This document shows positions 8,146-16,409 of a stretch of DNA of 64,000 nt, piece after piece. The notes below the pieces were generated by a model that saw only the letters and a program-made list of their open reading frames with translations, searched no databases and was not told the DNA's origin. Numbering within the stretch: the stretch's first letter is position 1; every line of letters begins with the position of its first letter. The position numbers and the translations under genes are program-made. Location: positions 1-64,000 of the forward strand of contig NZ_CAJYBT010000006.1 in assembly GCF_913064665.1 (NCBI RefSeq), given 5' to 3'. This DNA comes from an uncultured Thioclava sp. Its GTDB lineage: Bacteria > Pseudomonadota > Alphaproteobacteria > Rhodobacterales > Rhodobacteraceae.

Positions 8146-9147
8146 ATGGATTTCGCTGCCATCAACACTTCACTCGTGAACATGCTCGGCCCGATGGGGC
8201 CCATGATCGCCCTTGTCGGCGTTGCCGCATTGCTTGTGCTGGCCGCCCTCCCCGCATTGTTGAAAAAACGCGAGGACCCCTATGAAAAGCTGCGTTCAAG
8301 CCGCACCTCTGCGAGCGCTCGTTCCGGGAGAAATGGCGCGGCAAGCGGGGATCAAAAGCTTCGCCAAACGGGCTCGGACAAGCTCGACAAATACGCGTCG
8401 TTCCTCGAGCCCCAAAACGCCGAGGAATTGACGGAGTCGAAGAAATGGATGCAACGCGCGGGCTATCGCGGCCCCGACGCGGTGCGAAATTTCCACGCAG
8501 CGCAGTTTGCTGCCGGTTTGATTTTTCTCGCATTGGGCGTGCTTTATGTGGTGATCGCCAACTCCTCAAGCGAGCAAGGCCTGACCTCGACCATGACGAT
8601 CGTTGCGATTTTGCTGCCCGGTGCCGCGGGCTATTACGCGCCCAAATACTGGGTGGATAAACGCGTGGAGGCCCGCACCGCTGAAATCCAGAACGGGTTT
8701 CCGGATTCGCTTGATATGCTCTTGGTCTGCGTTGAAGCGGGGCAATCGCTTGATCAGGGGATCATTCGGGTGTCCAAAGAGCTGAAGAAATCCTACCCGG
8801 CGATGGCCGAGGAATTCGCGATGGTCGCCCATGAGATCAAAGCAGGCTTGGATAAAACCGATGTTTTGCGCCGTTTTGGCGAGCGTTCGGGTGTGTCCGA
8901 TATTGCGAGCTTTGTTACGGTGATGATCCAGTCGCAGCAATTTGGCACCTCTATTGCCGAGGCTTTGCGGCTGTATTCGGCCGATATGCGCGACAAGCGG
9001 GTGATGCGCGCCGAAGAGGCGGCAAACAAGATCCCCACCAAAATGACACTGGGCACCATGATGTTCACCGTTCCGCCGCTTCTGATCATCCTTGTCGGCC
9101 CATCGGTCTATGGTATGATGCAGAACTTCGCGAAAATGGGCATGTAA
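8146..9147 (+). CDS. tadC: Tad inner-membrane platform protein TadC
   Basis: A 333-residue T2SSF protein paralogous to TadB. A first helix lies at about 15-35, a polar Ser/Arg-rich linker at about 45-75, paired helices at about 120-160, and the F domain at about 180-300 (GFPDSLDMLLVCVEAGQSLDQ and QSQQFGTSIAEALR). A terminal helix is at about 305-330. It is the partner of TadB in the pilus base. It lies 4 nt before the next lipoprotein gene. Confidence 0.93.
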   Translation: MDFAAINTSLVNMLGPMGPMIALVGVAALLVLAALPALLKKREDPYEKLRSSRTSASARSGRNGAASGDQKLRQTGSDKLDKYASFLEPQNAEELTESKKWMQRAGYRGPDAVRNFHAAQFAAGLIFLALGVLYVVIANSSSEQGLTSTMTIVAILLPGAAGYYAPKYWVDKRVEARTAEIQNGFPDSLDMLLVCVEAGQSLDQGIIRVSKELKKSYPAMAEEFAMVAHEIKAGLDKTDVLRRFGERSGVSDIASFVTVMIQSQQFGTSIAEALRLYSADMRDKRVMRAEEAANKIPTKMTLGTMMFTVPPLLIILVGPSVYGMMQNFAKMGM

Positions 9148-9151
9148 ACGC

Positions 9152-9721
9152 ATGATTTTAAGGCCGCGCGGCGCCGCTTTTGCCGCATTCTTGGTTCTCG
9201 CACTGGCCGCCTGTTCTACGGGCGGCCTTTCGGGTGAAAAAGACGGCCCCTTCGCACCAGGTTCGAAACCGGGGGCCGAGGCCGTGGACGGTCTCACGGT
9301 TGGGCATCGCCTGATGGCGGCGGGTGAATATGAGCTCGCGTTACGCGCCTATTATCGCGCGGCCGCCGAACAGGGGGCGACAGTCGATGTGCTTTCCGCG
9401 ATTGGCTCGGCAGATCTGAAACTGGGGCGGCTCAATCAGGCCGAACAGATGTTGCGCCGCGCCACAGAAAGCGACCAGACCTTTGTCCCCGCCTGGAACA
9501 ATCTCGGGGTCGTGCTGATGAACCGGGGCAAATATGCCGAGGCCGCGCGGGTCTTTCACACCGCCTATGCGCTGGACAGTGGCCAATCGGACGCGATCCG
9601 GCAAAACCTGCGCCTCGCGCTCGCAAAAATTCAAAAACCGAGTTACGCTCCGCCTCAGGATGAACAGTTCAAGCTCGTCAGACGTGGGGTAGGTGATTAT
9701 CTTTTGCTGACGAAGCACTGA
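9152..9721 (+). CDS. tadD: Tad TPR lipoprotein TadD
   Basis: A 189-residue predicted lipoprotein. A signal sequence ends in the lipobox LAAC (about residues 21-24), followed by a short Gly/Pro-rich spacer and tetratricopeptide repeats at about 55-160 (AEQMLRRATES, PAWNNLGVVLMNRGKYAEAA). TadD-type pilotins are thought to help the secretin reach or assemble in the outer membrane. Position after tadC matches tad loci. The ATG at 9152 starts only 4 nt after the tadC stop, suggesting translational coupling. Confidence 0.85.
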   Translation: MILRPRGAAFAAFLVLALAACSTGGLSGEKDGPFAPGSKPGAEAVDGLTVGHRLMAAGEYELALRAYYRAAAEQGATVDVLSAIGSADLKLGRLNQAEQMLRRATESDQTFVPAWNNLGVVLMNRGKYAEAARVFHTAYALDSGQSDAIRQNLRLALAKIQKPSYAPPQDEQFKLVRRGVGDYLLLTKH

Positions 9722-9747
9722 GGCTCGAGCAAAAAGGACGCACAAAC

Positions 9748-10623
9748 ATGCGCCATCCCGTATTTCTGGCAGCCCTTGCGGGCTGCGCTATCACGACTCT
9801 CTCCGGCTGCATGGGCAATAGCAGCGATGCAGAAGTCGCGCGCGCCATGAAAAGCGTGAACGCCGTTGATGAGACCAACCTCTCAAACATCATGCTGACC
9901 GTGGCAGACCCCAACGAGGCGGTTAACTACTTTGCTCGCACCGCCAAGGAAAGCCCCGATCGGATCGACATTCGTCGCGGGCTGGCGAAATCGCTGGTGC
10001 GCGCGGACAAGCCCGATCAAGCGGTGAAAGTCTGGCAATATATTCTGACGATGCCCGGCGCCACGGACGAAGACAAAGTGATGCTCGCCGATGCCCAGAT
10101 CCGCGCCAATGACTGGTCGGGCGCGAAAACGACGCTCGACACGGTCCCACCAACGGTCGAAACCTTTGATCGCTATCGTCTTGAAGCGATGGTGGCCGAT
10201 AGTGAAAAGCAATGGAAAAAAGCCGACAGCTTTTATGAGACCGCGGCTGGGCTAACGACAAAACCCTCGGGCATCTACAATAACTGGGGCTTTTCCAAGC
10301 TGACACGGGGCGATGCCAAGGGGGCTGAAAAGCTGTTCAAAGAGGCGCTGACCTACGACCCCAATCGCTTCACCACCAAGAACAACTTGGTTCTGGCGCG
10401 CGCAAGCCAAGGCAAATATGAGCTGCCCGTGATCGAGATGACGCAATCTGAGCGCGCGCATCTGCTGTATACCGCCGGGCTTGCCGCCGTGAAGCGGGGC
10501 GATGTGACGATGGGCAAGACGCTGTTGCAAGACGCCATTGACACCAATCCCCAATATTTTGCGGAAGCTGACCGGGCGCTGAAGGCACTAGATCAGGGCG
10601 CACCGGGCACGATCAGAGGCTAA
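9748..10623 (+). CDS. Second TPR lipoprotein of the tad locus
   Basis: A 291-residue predicted lipoprotein with lipobox LSGC (about residues 18-21) after MRHPVFLAALAGCAITT. Tetratricopeptide-like repeats span about 60-285 (SPDRIDIRRGLAKSLVRADKPDQAV, YNNWGFSKLTRGDAKGAEKLF). It is longer than TadD and lies directly after it, 5 nt before the prepilin peptidase gene, so it belongs to the same operon. It probably helps in secretin or pilus-base assembly. It may be a second TadD-like pilotin or a distinct Rhodobacterales component; the sequence alone does not decide this. Confidence 0.75.
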   Translation: MRHPVFLAALAGCAITTLSGCMGNSSDAEVARAMKSVNAVDETNLSNIMLTVADPNEAVNYFARTAKESPDRIDIRRGLAKSLVRADKPDQAVKVWQYILTMPGATDEDKVMLADAQIRANDWSGAKTTLDTVPPTVETFDRYRLEAMVADSEKQWKKADSFYETAAGLTTKPSGIYNNWGFSKLTRGDAKGAEKLFKEALTYDPNRFTTKNNLVLARASQGKYELPVIEMTQSERAHLLYTAGLAAVKRGDVTMGKTLLQDAIDTNPQYFAEADRALKALDQGAPGTIRG

Positions 10624-10627
10624 GTGC

Positions 10628-11131
10628 ATGCTCCATCTGACTCAGTCGCAAGCGGCGCTTGCGTTTCTGGTATTGATCACCCCGATATGCGCATGGGTGG
10701 TCTTTACCGACTTGAAGTACATGAAGATTCGCAACAATGCGGTCTATGCGCTTTTGGCGGTTTTCGCGGTTGCAGGGCCAATTTTGATGCCTTTCGACCT
10801 GTACGCTTGGCGCTGGGTGAATGCGCTGGCGATCTTTGCGCTGGGGTATATCCTCAACCAGATCGCGCATTTCGGCGCGGGGGATGCAAAATTCGCTGCC
10901 GCCGCTGCGCCCTATTTCTCGACCAACTGGGATCACATCATGCTGATGGTGATGTTGTTGACCGCCTTCTTGCTGGCGGCGTTCACCGCCCATCGGATAG
11001 CGCGCTCTATCTCTGCCTTGCGCGCCATGGCCCCCGATTGGGTGAGCTGGACACGCAAGGATTTTCCGATGGGTTTGGCCTTGGTTGGCACGCTTTGGGC
11101 CTATTTGCTGATCCTCGCAATCTCAGGCTAA
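10628..11131 (+). CDS. cpaA: Prepilin peptidase CpaA/TadV (A24 family)
   Basis: A 167-residue polytopic aspartyl protease. The two catalytic aspartates are visible: Asp28 in VFTDLKYMKIRN and Asp86 in the GxGD motif HFGAGDAKFA. About five membrane helices are predicted. It removes the short leader from Flp prepilins and the TadE/F pseudopilins at the inner membrane. It starts 5 nt after the TPR gene and ends the plus-strand tad block, tail to tail with a minus-strand membrane-protein gene 9 nt away. No tadE, tadF or tadG is seen in the window, so those must lie elsewhere. Confidence 0.9.
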   Translation: MLHLTQSQAALAFLVLITPICAWVVFTDLKYMKIRNNAVYALLAVFAVAGPILMPFDLYAWRWVNALAIFALGYILNQIAHFGAGDAKFAAAAAPYFSTNWDHIMLMVMLLTAFLLAAFTAHRIARSISALRAMAPDWVSWTRKDFPMGLALVGTLWAYLLILAISG

Positions 11132-11140
11132 GCGCGGCGA

Positions 11141-12823
11141 TTACGACTTGGGTGGCACTGGCTTGAACAGCAGATAGATCGGGCTGCGTGCCACCTCGTC
11201 GAATTGCCATCCCGCTTTCAGGGCTGCCTTCATAATATCATTGCGGCGAATGTCATTTGTTGGGCAGAGCGGCACCAGCACATAATCGGCATGCGCCAAT
11301 CCCGGCGTTCCCGAGTAATACCAAGGCGCGCCCCCCTCGACGGGTTTGAAATCGCCATAGAGCCAAAGTGACGAGAACAGATCGGCCACCAGCACGCTTT
11401 TGCCCTTGAGACCTTGCTGCATCAGATCGTCCGCAATCGTCTCGAACAATGCGTTGTAGCCCGTCGTCATCTCGCAGATTGGCAGCGCCTCACCATTCAG
11501 TTTGAACGGCTCCGAATCCGAATTTCCGCCCTCTTTCTTCTCATCGCTGCTCATGTCGTAACGATCCGCAAAGGCGGCATAGGGTTCACCTGGGCCATCT
11601 GCGGGCTGCGTGGTCACGACGCGATACATGCGCGCGGCCGTGATCAGAACGTCTTTGCCCTGCTTGGATCGCGACAAAAGCGGGACCTGATCGGGCCGAT
11701 TATCGGCCAAGAGGCGCAGCGGGCTCCACGCCATGTTGAGAACGGATGGCAAGCTCAAAGCCAGCATGATCACACCACAAATTAGCAAGGCTTGACGCAG
11801 CGGCCAGCCAAGACTGTTGGTGATGGTATTGGCCGGGCGAAGGCTAAGCGCCACCAAGCCCGATAGAACCAGCCATTTCGGATCATTGCCAAAGTTCTGA
11901 TAGGTGACGTAGGCGAAGGCTGGCGCCAGCAGCAATAGCACCAGACCTTCGGTCATGCGCCCCGATTGGCGCAAGAAGATCACCGTGGCCAGCAATGCCA
12001 TAGATCCCCCCAGATACGCGGGCGAGGCGATCACATCCGGCAACGGCAGCCCCGGCGCTGAGCGCGTGCTGGAATTGGCAACCGCAAGAAGGTCACGCAA
12101 ATAGGCCTGCCAATATGCCACGCCCAGCCACCCCGTCATCACGGCCATGACCGCCAGACCAAAGATCAGCGCCGCCAGAATCGCTTTGAAGTCGCGTCGC
12201 AGCAAAAGCGCCAACACGACCGCTGGGAAAAACGCCACGGCATAGGTAATCTTGACCGTCAGCATGATCGCAAAGGCCAGTCCAATCAGCGCCCCGTCAA
12301 GCCAAGGGCGACGCGCGCCCCGCGGCTCTAGCATCGCAAGCGGCAGCGCAATATAGGCCAGCGCCCAAGCCCAGCGATTGTAATGCATCGAGATAGACAG
12401 CGCAGAAATCGCCTCGCCATGCACCAGCGCGAGGATCATCGAAATCACGAACCCCGTATAGGCCCAAGCCGTCCAACCCGCAAAGCGCGTCAGTGCAACA
12501 CGCAAGATCGGCCCGAACAGCAGCACAGCCACAAGCGCCTGCGCCGCCGCGAAAGCCATGCCAAACCCGAAACCCGCCTTGACGAACAGCACGATCGGCA
12601 AGACCGACAAAATCCCCAGCGGCGTCATGAAATCCAGATGCGGCAATTGCCCGTAATCGGCCATGCGCAATACGATATCGGCCAGATGAAGCGTGTCCCC
12701 CTCATGCTTACCGATGATCAGCGCACCCTTCAGAAACGGCGCCGCCGCCATGACAAAGGCGAGTATCGCGGCCACAGCAATCAAACGGGCGGGTTTCGCC
12801 CCTGTTTCTTTTTCGTCCCGCAT
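11141..12823 (-). CDS. Large polytopic membrane protein, function unknown
   Basis: A 560-residue protein from the ATG at 12823, chosen because GGAAGAGG lies about 8 nt upstream; longer in-frame starts lack a ribosome site. About ten to twelve membrane helices fill residues 10-400, with a charged loop after the first (LHLADIVLRMADYGQLPHLDFMTPLG). A soluble C-terminal domain of about 150 residues follows. The layout, with an acidic early loop and a C-terminal extracytoplasmic domain, resembles GT-C glycosyltransferases, but I see no decisive motif. It is convergent with cpaA and diverges from the AAA+ gene. Confidence 0.75.
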   Translation of the reverse strand: MRDEKETGAKPARLIAVAAILAFVMAAAPFLKGALIIGKHEGDTLHLADIVLRMADYGQLPHLDFMTPLGILSVLPIVLFVKAGFGFGMAFAAAQALVAVLLFGPILRVALTRFAGWTAWAYTGFVISMILALVHGEAISALSISMHYNRWAWALAYIALPLAMLEPRGARRPWLDGALIGLAFAIMLTVKITYAVAFFPAVVLALLLRRDFKAILAALIFGLAVMAVMTGWLGVAYWQAYLRDLLAVANSSTRSAPGLPLPDVIASPAYLGGSMALLATVIFLRQSGRMTEGLVLLLLAPAFAYVTYQNFGNDPKWLVLSGLVALSLRPANTITNSLGWPLRQALLICGVIMLALSLPSVLNMAWSPLRLLADNRPDQVPLLSRSKQGKDVLITAARMYRVVTTQPADGPGEPYAAFADRYDMSSDEKKEGGNSDSEPFKLNGEALPICEMTTGYNALFETIADDLMQQGLKGKSVLVADLFSSLWLYGDFKPVEGGAPWYYSGTPGLAHADYVLVPLCPTNDIRRNDIMKAALKAGWQFDEVARSPIYLLFKPVPPKS

Positions 12824-12852
12824 ATCCGCCTCTTCCGCGTTTTTTCCCATTT

Positions 12853-12903
12853 TTGGCCACAATAGCCCTGCATACTGCAGCTGTGAATCCCAATAGTGGC
12901 CAA
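12853..12903. promoter_or_regulatory. Long-spaced inverted repeat in a divergent promoter region
   Basis: TTGGCCAC (12853-12860) and its exact complement GTGGCCAA (12896-12903) are 35 nt apart. They lie in the 166-bp region between the divergent membrane-protein (12823, minus) and AAA+ ATPase (12990, plus) genes. It could bind a regulator of both genes. Chance cannot be excluded. Confidence 0.3.
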
Positions 12904-12989
12904 TTGCGGCCCGCCAATGGCGCTCACACAGGAAAATAATCAAGGCCCGGTCACGATACCGGCAGCGCGCAGCAATAAGGAACGAACCG

Positions 12990-14300
12990 ATGAATATGAT
13001 GGCCGGAAGTGGCATCGCACCGCTCCCTCCGCGCAGCTTGGCGGAAACCGGGCTCAAGACCGTGATGTTGCGCGATCTGCTGCTCAAGACGATGTTTCGA
13101 ACCAATGTGGGCTCGGCCAACGGGCTGTCGGAACAAATCTGCCTGCCGATTACGCTGGTTCAGGAGCTGATCGACATTTGCCGCAAACAGGCTTTGGTCG
13201 AGGCAATGGGCACATTGCACGCCAATTCGACCGGTGAGATGAATTTTCAGCTGTCCGATACCGGCAAGGCACGCGCGCTCGATGCGCTGTCGCAGTCGGA
13301 ATATTATGGCGCTGCACCGGTGCCGCTTGAGATGTACCGCGAACAAGTGAGCCGTCAGTCGATCCGCAACATCCAACTCACGCGCCAACAGCTGACCGGC
13401 GCGATGGGCCATCTGGTGCTGCCACCCGATCTGATCGGGCAGCTTGGCCCGGCGGTATCGTCAGGGCGTTCGGTGCTGATGTATGGTCCCCCCGGCAACG
13501 GTAAATCCTCTATCTCGAACGGTATTCGCGATGCGATCGGCGATCAGATCTACATCCCGCGCGCGATCGAATATGCTGGGCAGGTGATTACGGTATTCGA
13601 CCCGATCGTGCACACCGCAGCCGCCCTGCCCCAAGACGACCCGACTGCATTGCGCAAGCGTGGGATGCAGTTTGACACCCGCTACGTCTATTGCGAGCGC
13701 CCGACGGTCATCACCGGCGGTGAATTGTCGCTCGATATGCTGGATCTGAAATACAACGCCACCGCCCGCACCTATACCGCGCCGCTACAGCTCAAGGCTT
13801 CGGGCGGGGTGTTCATCGTGGATGACCTTGGTCGCCAAGCCGAGCCGCCGCAGAAACTGGTCAACCGTTGGATCGTTCCGCTGGAAGAAAACCGCGACAT
13901 CCTATCGCTGCAATCGGGTGAAAAATTCGAGGTTCCCTTCGATACGCTGGTGATTTTCTCGACCAACTTCCACCCCAATGAGATCTTCGACAAAGCGGCT
14001 CTGCGCCGGATCTTCTTCAAGATCAAGATTGACGGGCCGAACCAGTCTGATTTCCTCAAAATCTTCCAACTGGTTGCGAAGAAACGTAAAGTCCCCTTGG
14101 ATGAGAAGGCGCTGGTTCACCTTCTCAAGGTGAAATACCCGACCATCGAAAATATCTACGCCAACTATCAGCCGATCTTCCTGATCGACCAGATGATCTC
14201 GATCTGTGAGTTTGAGGGCATCCCCAATCAGATGACGCCCGAACTGATTGATCGCGCGTGGGACAACATGTTCGTCAAAGACGGCGCCATCATTCACTAA
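12990..14300 (+). CDS. AAA+ family ATPase next to the tad locus
   Basis: A 436-residue cytoplasmic protein. An N-terminal region of about 130 residues precedes an AAA+ domain with Walker A GPPGNGKSS at about 166-174 and Walker B VFIVDDLGRQ at about 273-282. An acidic sensor-like segment IFSTNFHPNEIFD lies near residue 325. AAGGA lies about 10 nt upstream of the ATG. It is MoxR-like in arrangement but not a close match to canonical MoxR. Its substrate is unknown. Its position beside the tad locus and a divergent membrane protein suggests an accessory role, but that is inference only. Confidence 0.82.
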   Translation: MNMMAGSGIAPLPPRSLAETGLKTVMLRDLLLKTMFRTNVGSANGLSEQICLPITLVQELIDICRKQALVEAMGTLHANSTGEMNFQLSDTGKARALDALSQSEYYGAAPVPLEMYREQVSRQSIRNIQLTRQQLTGAMGHLVLPPDLIGQLGPAVSSGRSVLMYGPPGNGKSSISNGIRDAIGDQIYIPRAIEYAGQVITVFDPIVHTAAALPQDDPTALRKRGMQFDTRYVYCERPTVITGGELSLDMLDLKYNATARTYTAPLQLKASGGVFIVDDLGRQAEPPQKLVNRWIVPLEENRDILSLQSGEKFEVPFDTLVIFSTNFHPNEIFDKAALRRIFFKIKIDGPNQSDFLKIFQLVAKKRKVPLDEKALVHLLKVKYPTIENIYANYQPIFLIDQMISICEFEGIPNQMTPELIDRAWDNMFVKDGAIIH

Positions 14301-14304
14301 GGTA

Positions 14305-15063
14305 TCAGGCGGCGGGAAATCCTGCCGCCTCGACCGCCCCCTGATAGGTGCGCGAAACCGGAACCAGCGCGCCATCCGCCATTTTCAAGAACAGCTTGCC
14401 GTTTTCGCGCAACTGCCCCCGCACCGCCGCCAGCGCCACCCAATGCGAGCGATGCACTTGCAATCCGGGCGTTCCCTCGGTCTCGGCAATCGCATCGGCA
14501 AGGCGCATCAAAACGCTCGCCGCACCGGTTTGCGTGACGACATCCACATAGTGATCGCGCACCGCCAGCCGAACCAAGGGGCTGCGCAGCCCCGGCTCTA
14601 GCCGCATCACGAGGCGCGCAATCGCTGGCGTTTTCGAAGGCGGGCGCACGCGCTTGGGTGCAATCCAATAGCGCAGAACCGAAGTCGCGATCGACAGACC
14701 AAAAATTGCGCCCGCCATGCGGGGAACGCCAACGCCGGGTGGTTCAGGATCATGCGCCAGCTTCACCGTCAGCCAATAGATCGGCCAAGACAGGATCAAG
14801 GCGACAAGCGCAGCAAGCACCGGTGCCTCACGCCAAGGCGCGCGCTGCCCCAGCCTGTGGCGCAGGAATATCTGCACCGCAGTCCCGATCAAAATGCCCG
14901 CACCAATCACCAACGGCCAAAACAGGGCGCGCGCCCCCAAGCTCATCCCGATGGCAGACCCGAAGGGCCCGGCGATGATGCCAAACAGCGAGGCCACGCC
15001 CCAAATCACGCCAAGCGCGGGAAACCAGATCACACGGCGATAGAGCGCTAGGAATTTCGACAT
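14305..15063 (-). CDS. Membrane-anchored LytTR-domain transcriptional regulator
   Basis: A 252-residue protein with about four N-terminal membrane helices (residues 10-140) and a C-terminal LytTR DNA-binding domain at about 155-250. The domain shows RLAVRDHYVDVVT, LQVHRSHWVAL and VPVSRTY, typical of the family. There is no receiver domain, so sensing is probably through the membrane part. It ends 4 nt from the AAA+ gene in convergent orientation. Its targets are unknown; the neighbouring tad, AAA+ or membrane-protein genes are candidates by position only. Confidence 0.85.
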   Translation of the reverse strand: MSKFLALYRRVIWFPALGVIWGVASLFGIIAGPFGSAIGMSLGARALFWPLVIGAGILIGTAVQIFLRHRLGQRAPWREAPVLAALVALILSWPIYWLTVKLAHDPEPPGVGVPRMAGAIFGLSIATSVLRYWIAPKRVRPPSKTPAIARLVMRLEPGLRSPLVRLAVRDHYVDVVTQTGAASVLMRLADAIAETEGTPGLQVHRSHWVALAAVRGQLRENGKLFLKMADGALVPVSRTYQGAVEAAGFPAA

Positions 15064-15138
15064 CGATCGACCCCACCCACTTACCTTGCGGCAAGCGGAT
15101 AGCGCATAATATCTGGCGCGCGCAATCTTTCTTCGGGA

Positions 15139-16041
15139 TTACGCGGTCAATCCAGAGGGTTCTGGCAGATCATGCGCACGACAACAGGCGGTGATCGTGT
15201 TAGCCAGCAGGCAGGCGATGGTCATTGGTCCGACGCCACCGGGGACCGGCGTGATCGCACCGGCGACCTGCACGGCGCTGTCGAAATCGACATCGCCCAC
15301 CAGACGACTTTTGCCCTCGCCCTTTTCGGGGGCCGGGATGCGATTGATCCCCACGTCGATCACCGTCGCGCCGGGTTTCACCCAATCGCCCGGGATCATC
15401 TGCGCCCGCCCGACGGCAGCGACCAAAATGTCAGCGCCACGGCAAACCTCGGCCAGATCCTTGGTGCGCGAATGGGCGATTGTTACGGTGCAGCTATCGC
15501 GCAGCAGCAGCTGCGCCATCGGCTTGCCCACGATGTTGGAGCGCCCAACCACAACCGCATTCAGCCCCGACAGGCTGCCGTGATGGTCGCGCAGCATCAT
15601 CAGACAACCGAGCGGCGTGCAGGGCACCATCGCCTTCTGGCCCGTCGCCAGCAGCCCGACATTGAGGATATGAAACCCGTCCACATCCTTGCTCGGCGTG
15701 ACCGAATTGATCACTTTTTCCTCGTCGATATGATCGGGCAAAGGCAGCTGTACCAGGATGCCATGCACCGCCGGATCGGCGTTAAGCCGCGCCACCAGCG
15801 CCAGCAAATCGGCCTCGGGCGTGTCCTCGGGCAGCTTGTGCTCGTAGGAGTTCATCCCGACTTCCAGCGTCTGTTTGCCCTTGTTGCGCACATAAACTTC
15901 CGAGGCCGGATCATCGCCCACCAGCACCACGGCCAGCCCCGGCACGATGCCATGCACCTCGCGCAGGCGGCTGACATGGCCCGCTACCTTTTCGCGCACC
16001 GTGGCAGCAAAGGCTTTCCCGTCGATAATCTTGGCGCTCAT
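15139..16041 (-). CDS. folD: Bifunctional methylenetetrahydrofolate dehydrogenase/cyclohydrolase FolD
   Basis: A 300-residue cytoplasmic enzyme interconverting 5,10-methylene-, methenyl- and 10-formyl-tetrahydrofolate with NADP. Visible motifs include YVRNKGKQ (about 52-59, with the catalytic Lys), [10 protein letters not shown], the dinucleotide-binding [11 protein letters not shown] and the C-terminal [11 protein letters not shown]. The start ATG at 16041 overlaps the stop of the upstream chorismate mutase gene (ATGA). An in-frame extension further upstream is not needed. With fhs in the same operon it makes a complete formate-to-methylene-THF route. Confidence 0.97.
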   Translation of the reverse strand: MSAKIIDGKAFAATVREKVAGHVSRLREVHGIVPGLAVVLVGDDPASEVYVRNKGKQTLEVGMNSYEHKLPEDTPEADLLALVARLNADPAVHGILVQLPLPDHIDEEKVINSVTPSKDVDGFHILNVGLLATGQKAMVPCTPLGCLMMLRDHHGSLSGLNAVVVGRSNIVGKPMAQLLLRDSCTVTIAHSRTKDLAEVCRGADILVAAVGRAQMIPGDWVKPGATVIDVGINRIPAPEKGEGKSRLVGDVDFDSAVQVAGAITPVPGGVGPMTIACLLANTITACCRAHDLPEPSGLTA

Positions 16042-16343
16042 GTGCGATCCCCTTTGCCCAGAACCAGTTCTTCCTGTGCGATGAAATGTTCCATCATTTC
16101 GCGCCAAAGTCGCTCGGCCAGATCCGGGTTCAGCCCGGCAGCTTCGGCCCTAGCGCGCACTTTTTGCACCACATCCTCAACCCGGTCGGGGATTCGCGCG
16201 GGCCAGCCATTGCCCTGCTTGATCTCTGCGGCGCGGTCGATCAGGCGGCTGCGCGCGGCTAGCATCGCGACCAGTTCGCCATCCAGCGCGTCGATTTCAA
16301 CGCGCAGCTCTTCCATCGTATGCAGCTGTGAAGCGGATTTCAT
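16038..16343 (-). CDS. Chorismate mutase, AroQ type II
   Basis: A 101-residue all-helical protein from the ATG at 16343; a GTG two codons upstream is also possible. It shows the AroQ pattern: [21 protein letters not shown] in helix 1, AEIKQ and a later [17 protein letters not shown]. It should convert chorismate to prephenate for Phe/Tyr synthesis. The short form without an added domain could alternatively be an isochorismate-pyruvate-lyase-like member. It overlaps folD by 4 nt and lies about 67 nt after fhs, an unexpected partner for one-carbon genes. Confidence 0.85.
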   Translation of the reverse strand: MKSASQLHTMEELRVEIDALDGELVAMLAARSRLIDRAAEIKQGNGWPARIPDRVEDVVQKVRARAEAAGLNPDLAERLWREMMEHFIAQEELVLGKGDRT

Positions 16344-16409
16344 CGGCACGGCCCCCGCAGATAATTGCGCCTTCCTATCGCAGTTTGTGCAGGCAAGCTC
16401 AAGACTTGC

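Noticed and set aside
12824..13120. N-terminal extension of the large membrane protein to 13120
   Set aside because: It would overlap the start of the divergent AAA+ gene and has no ribosome site; a site exists for the start at 12823.
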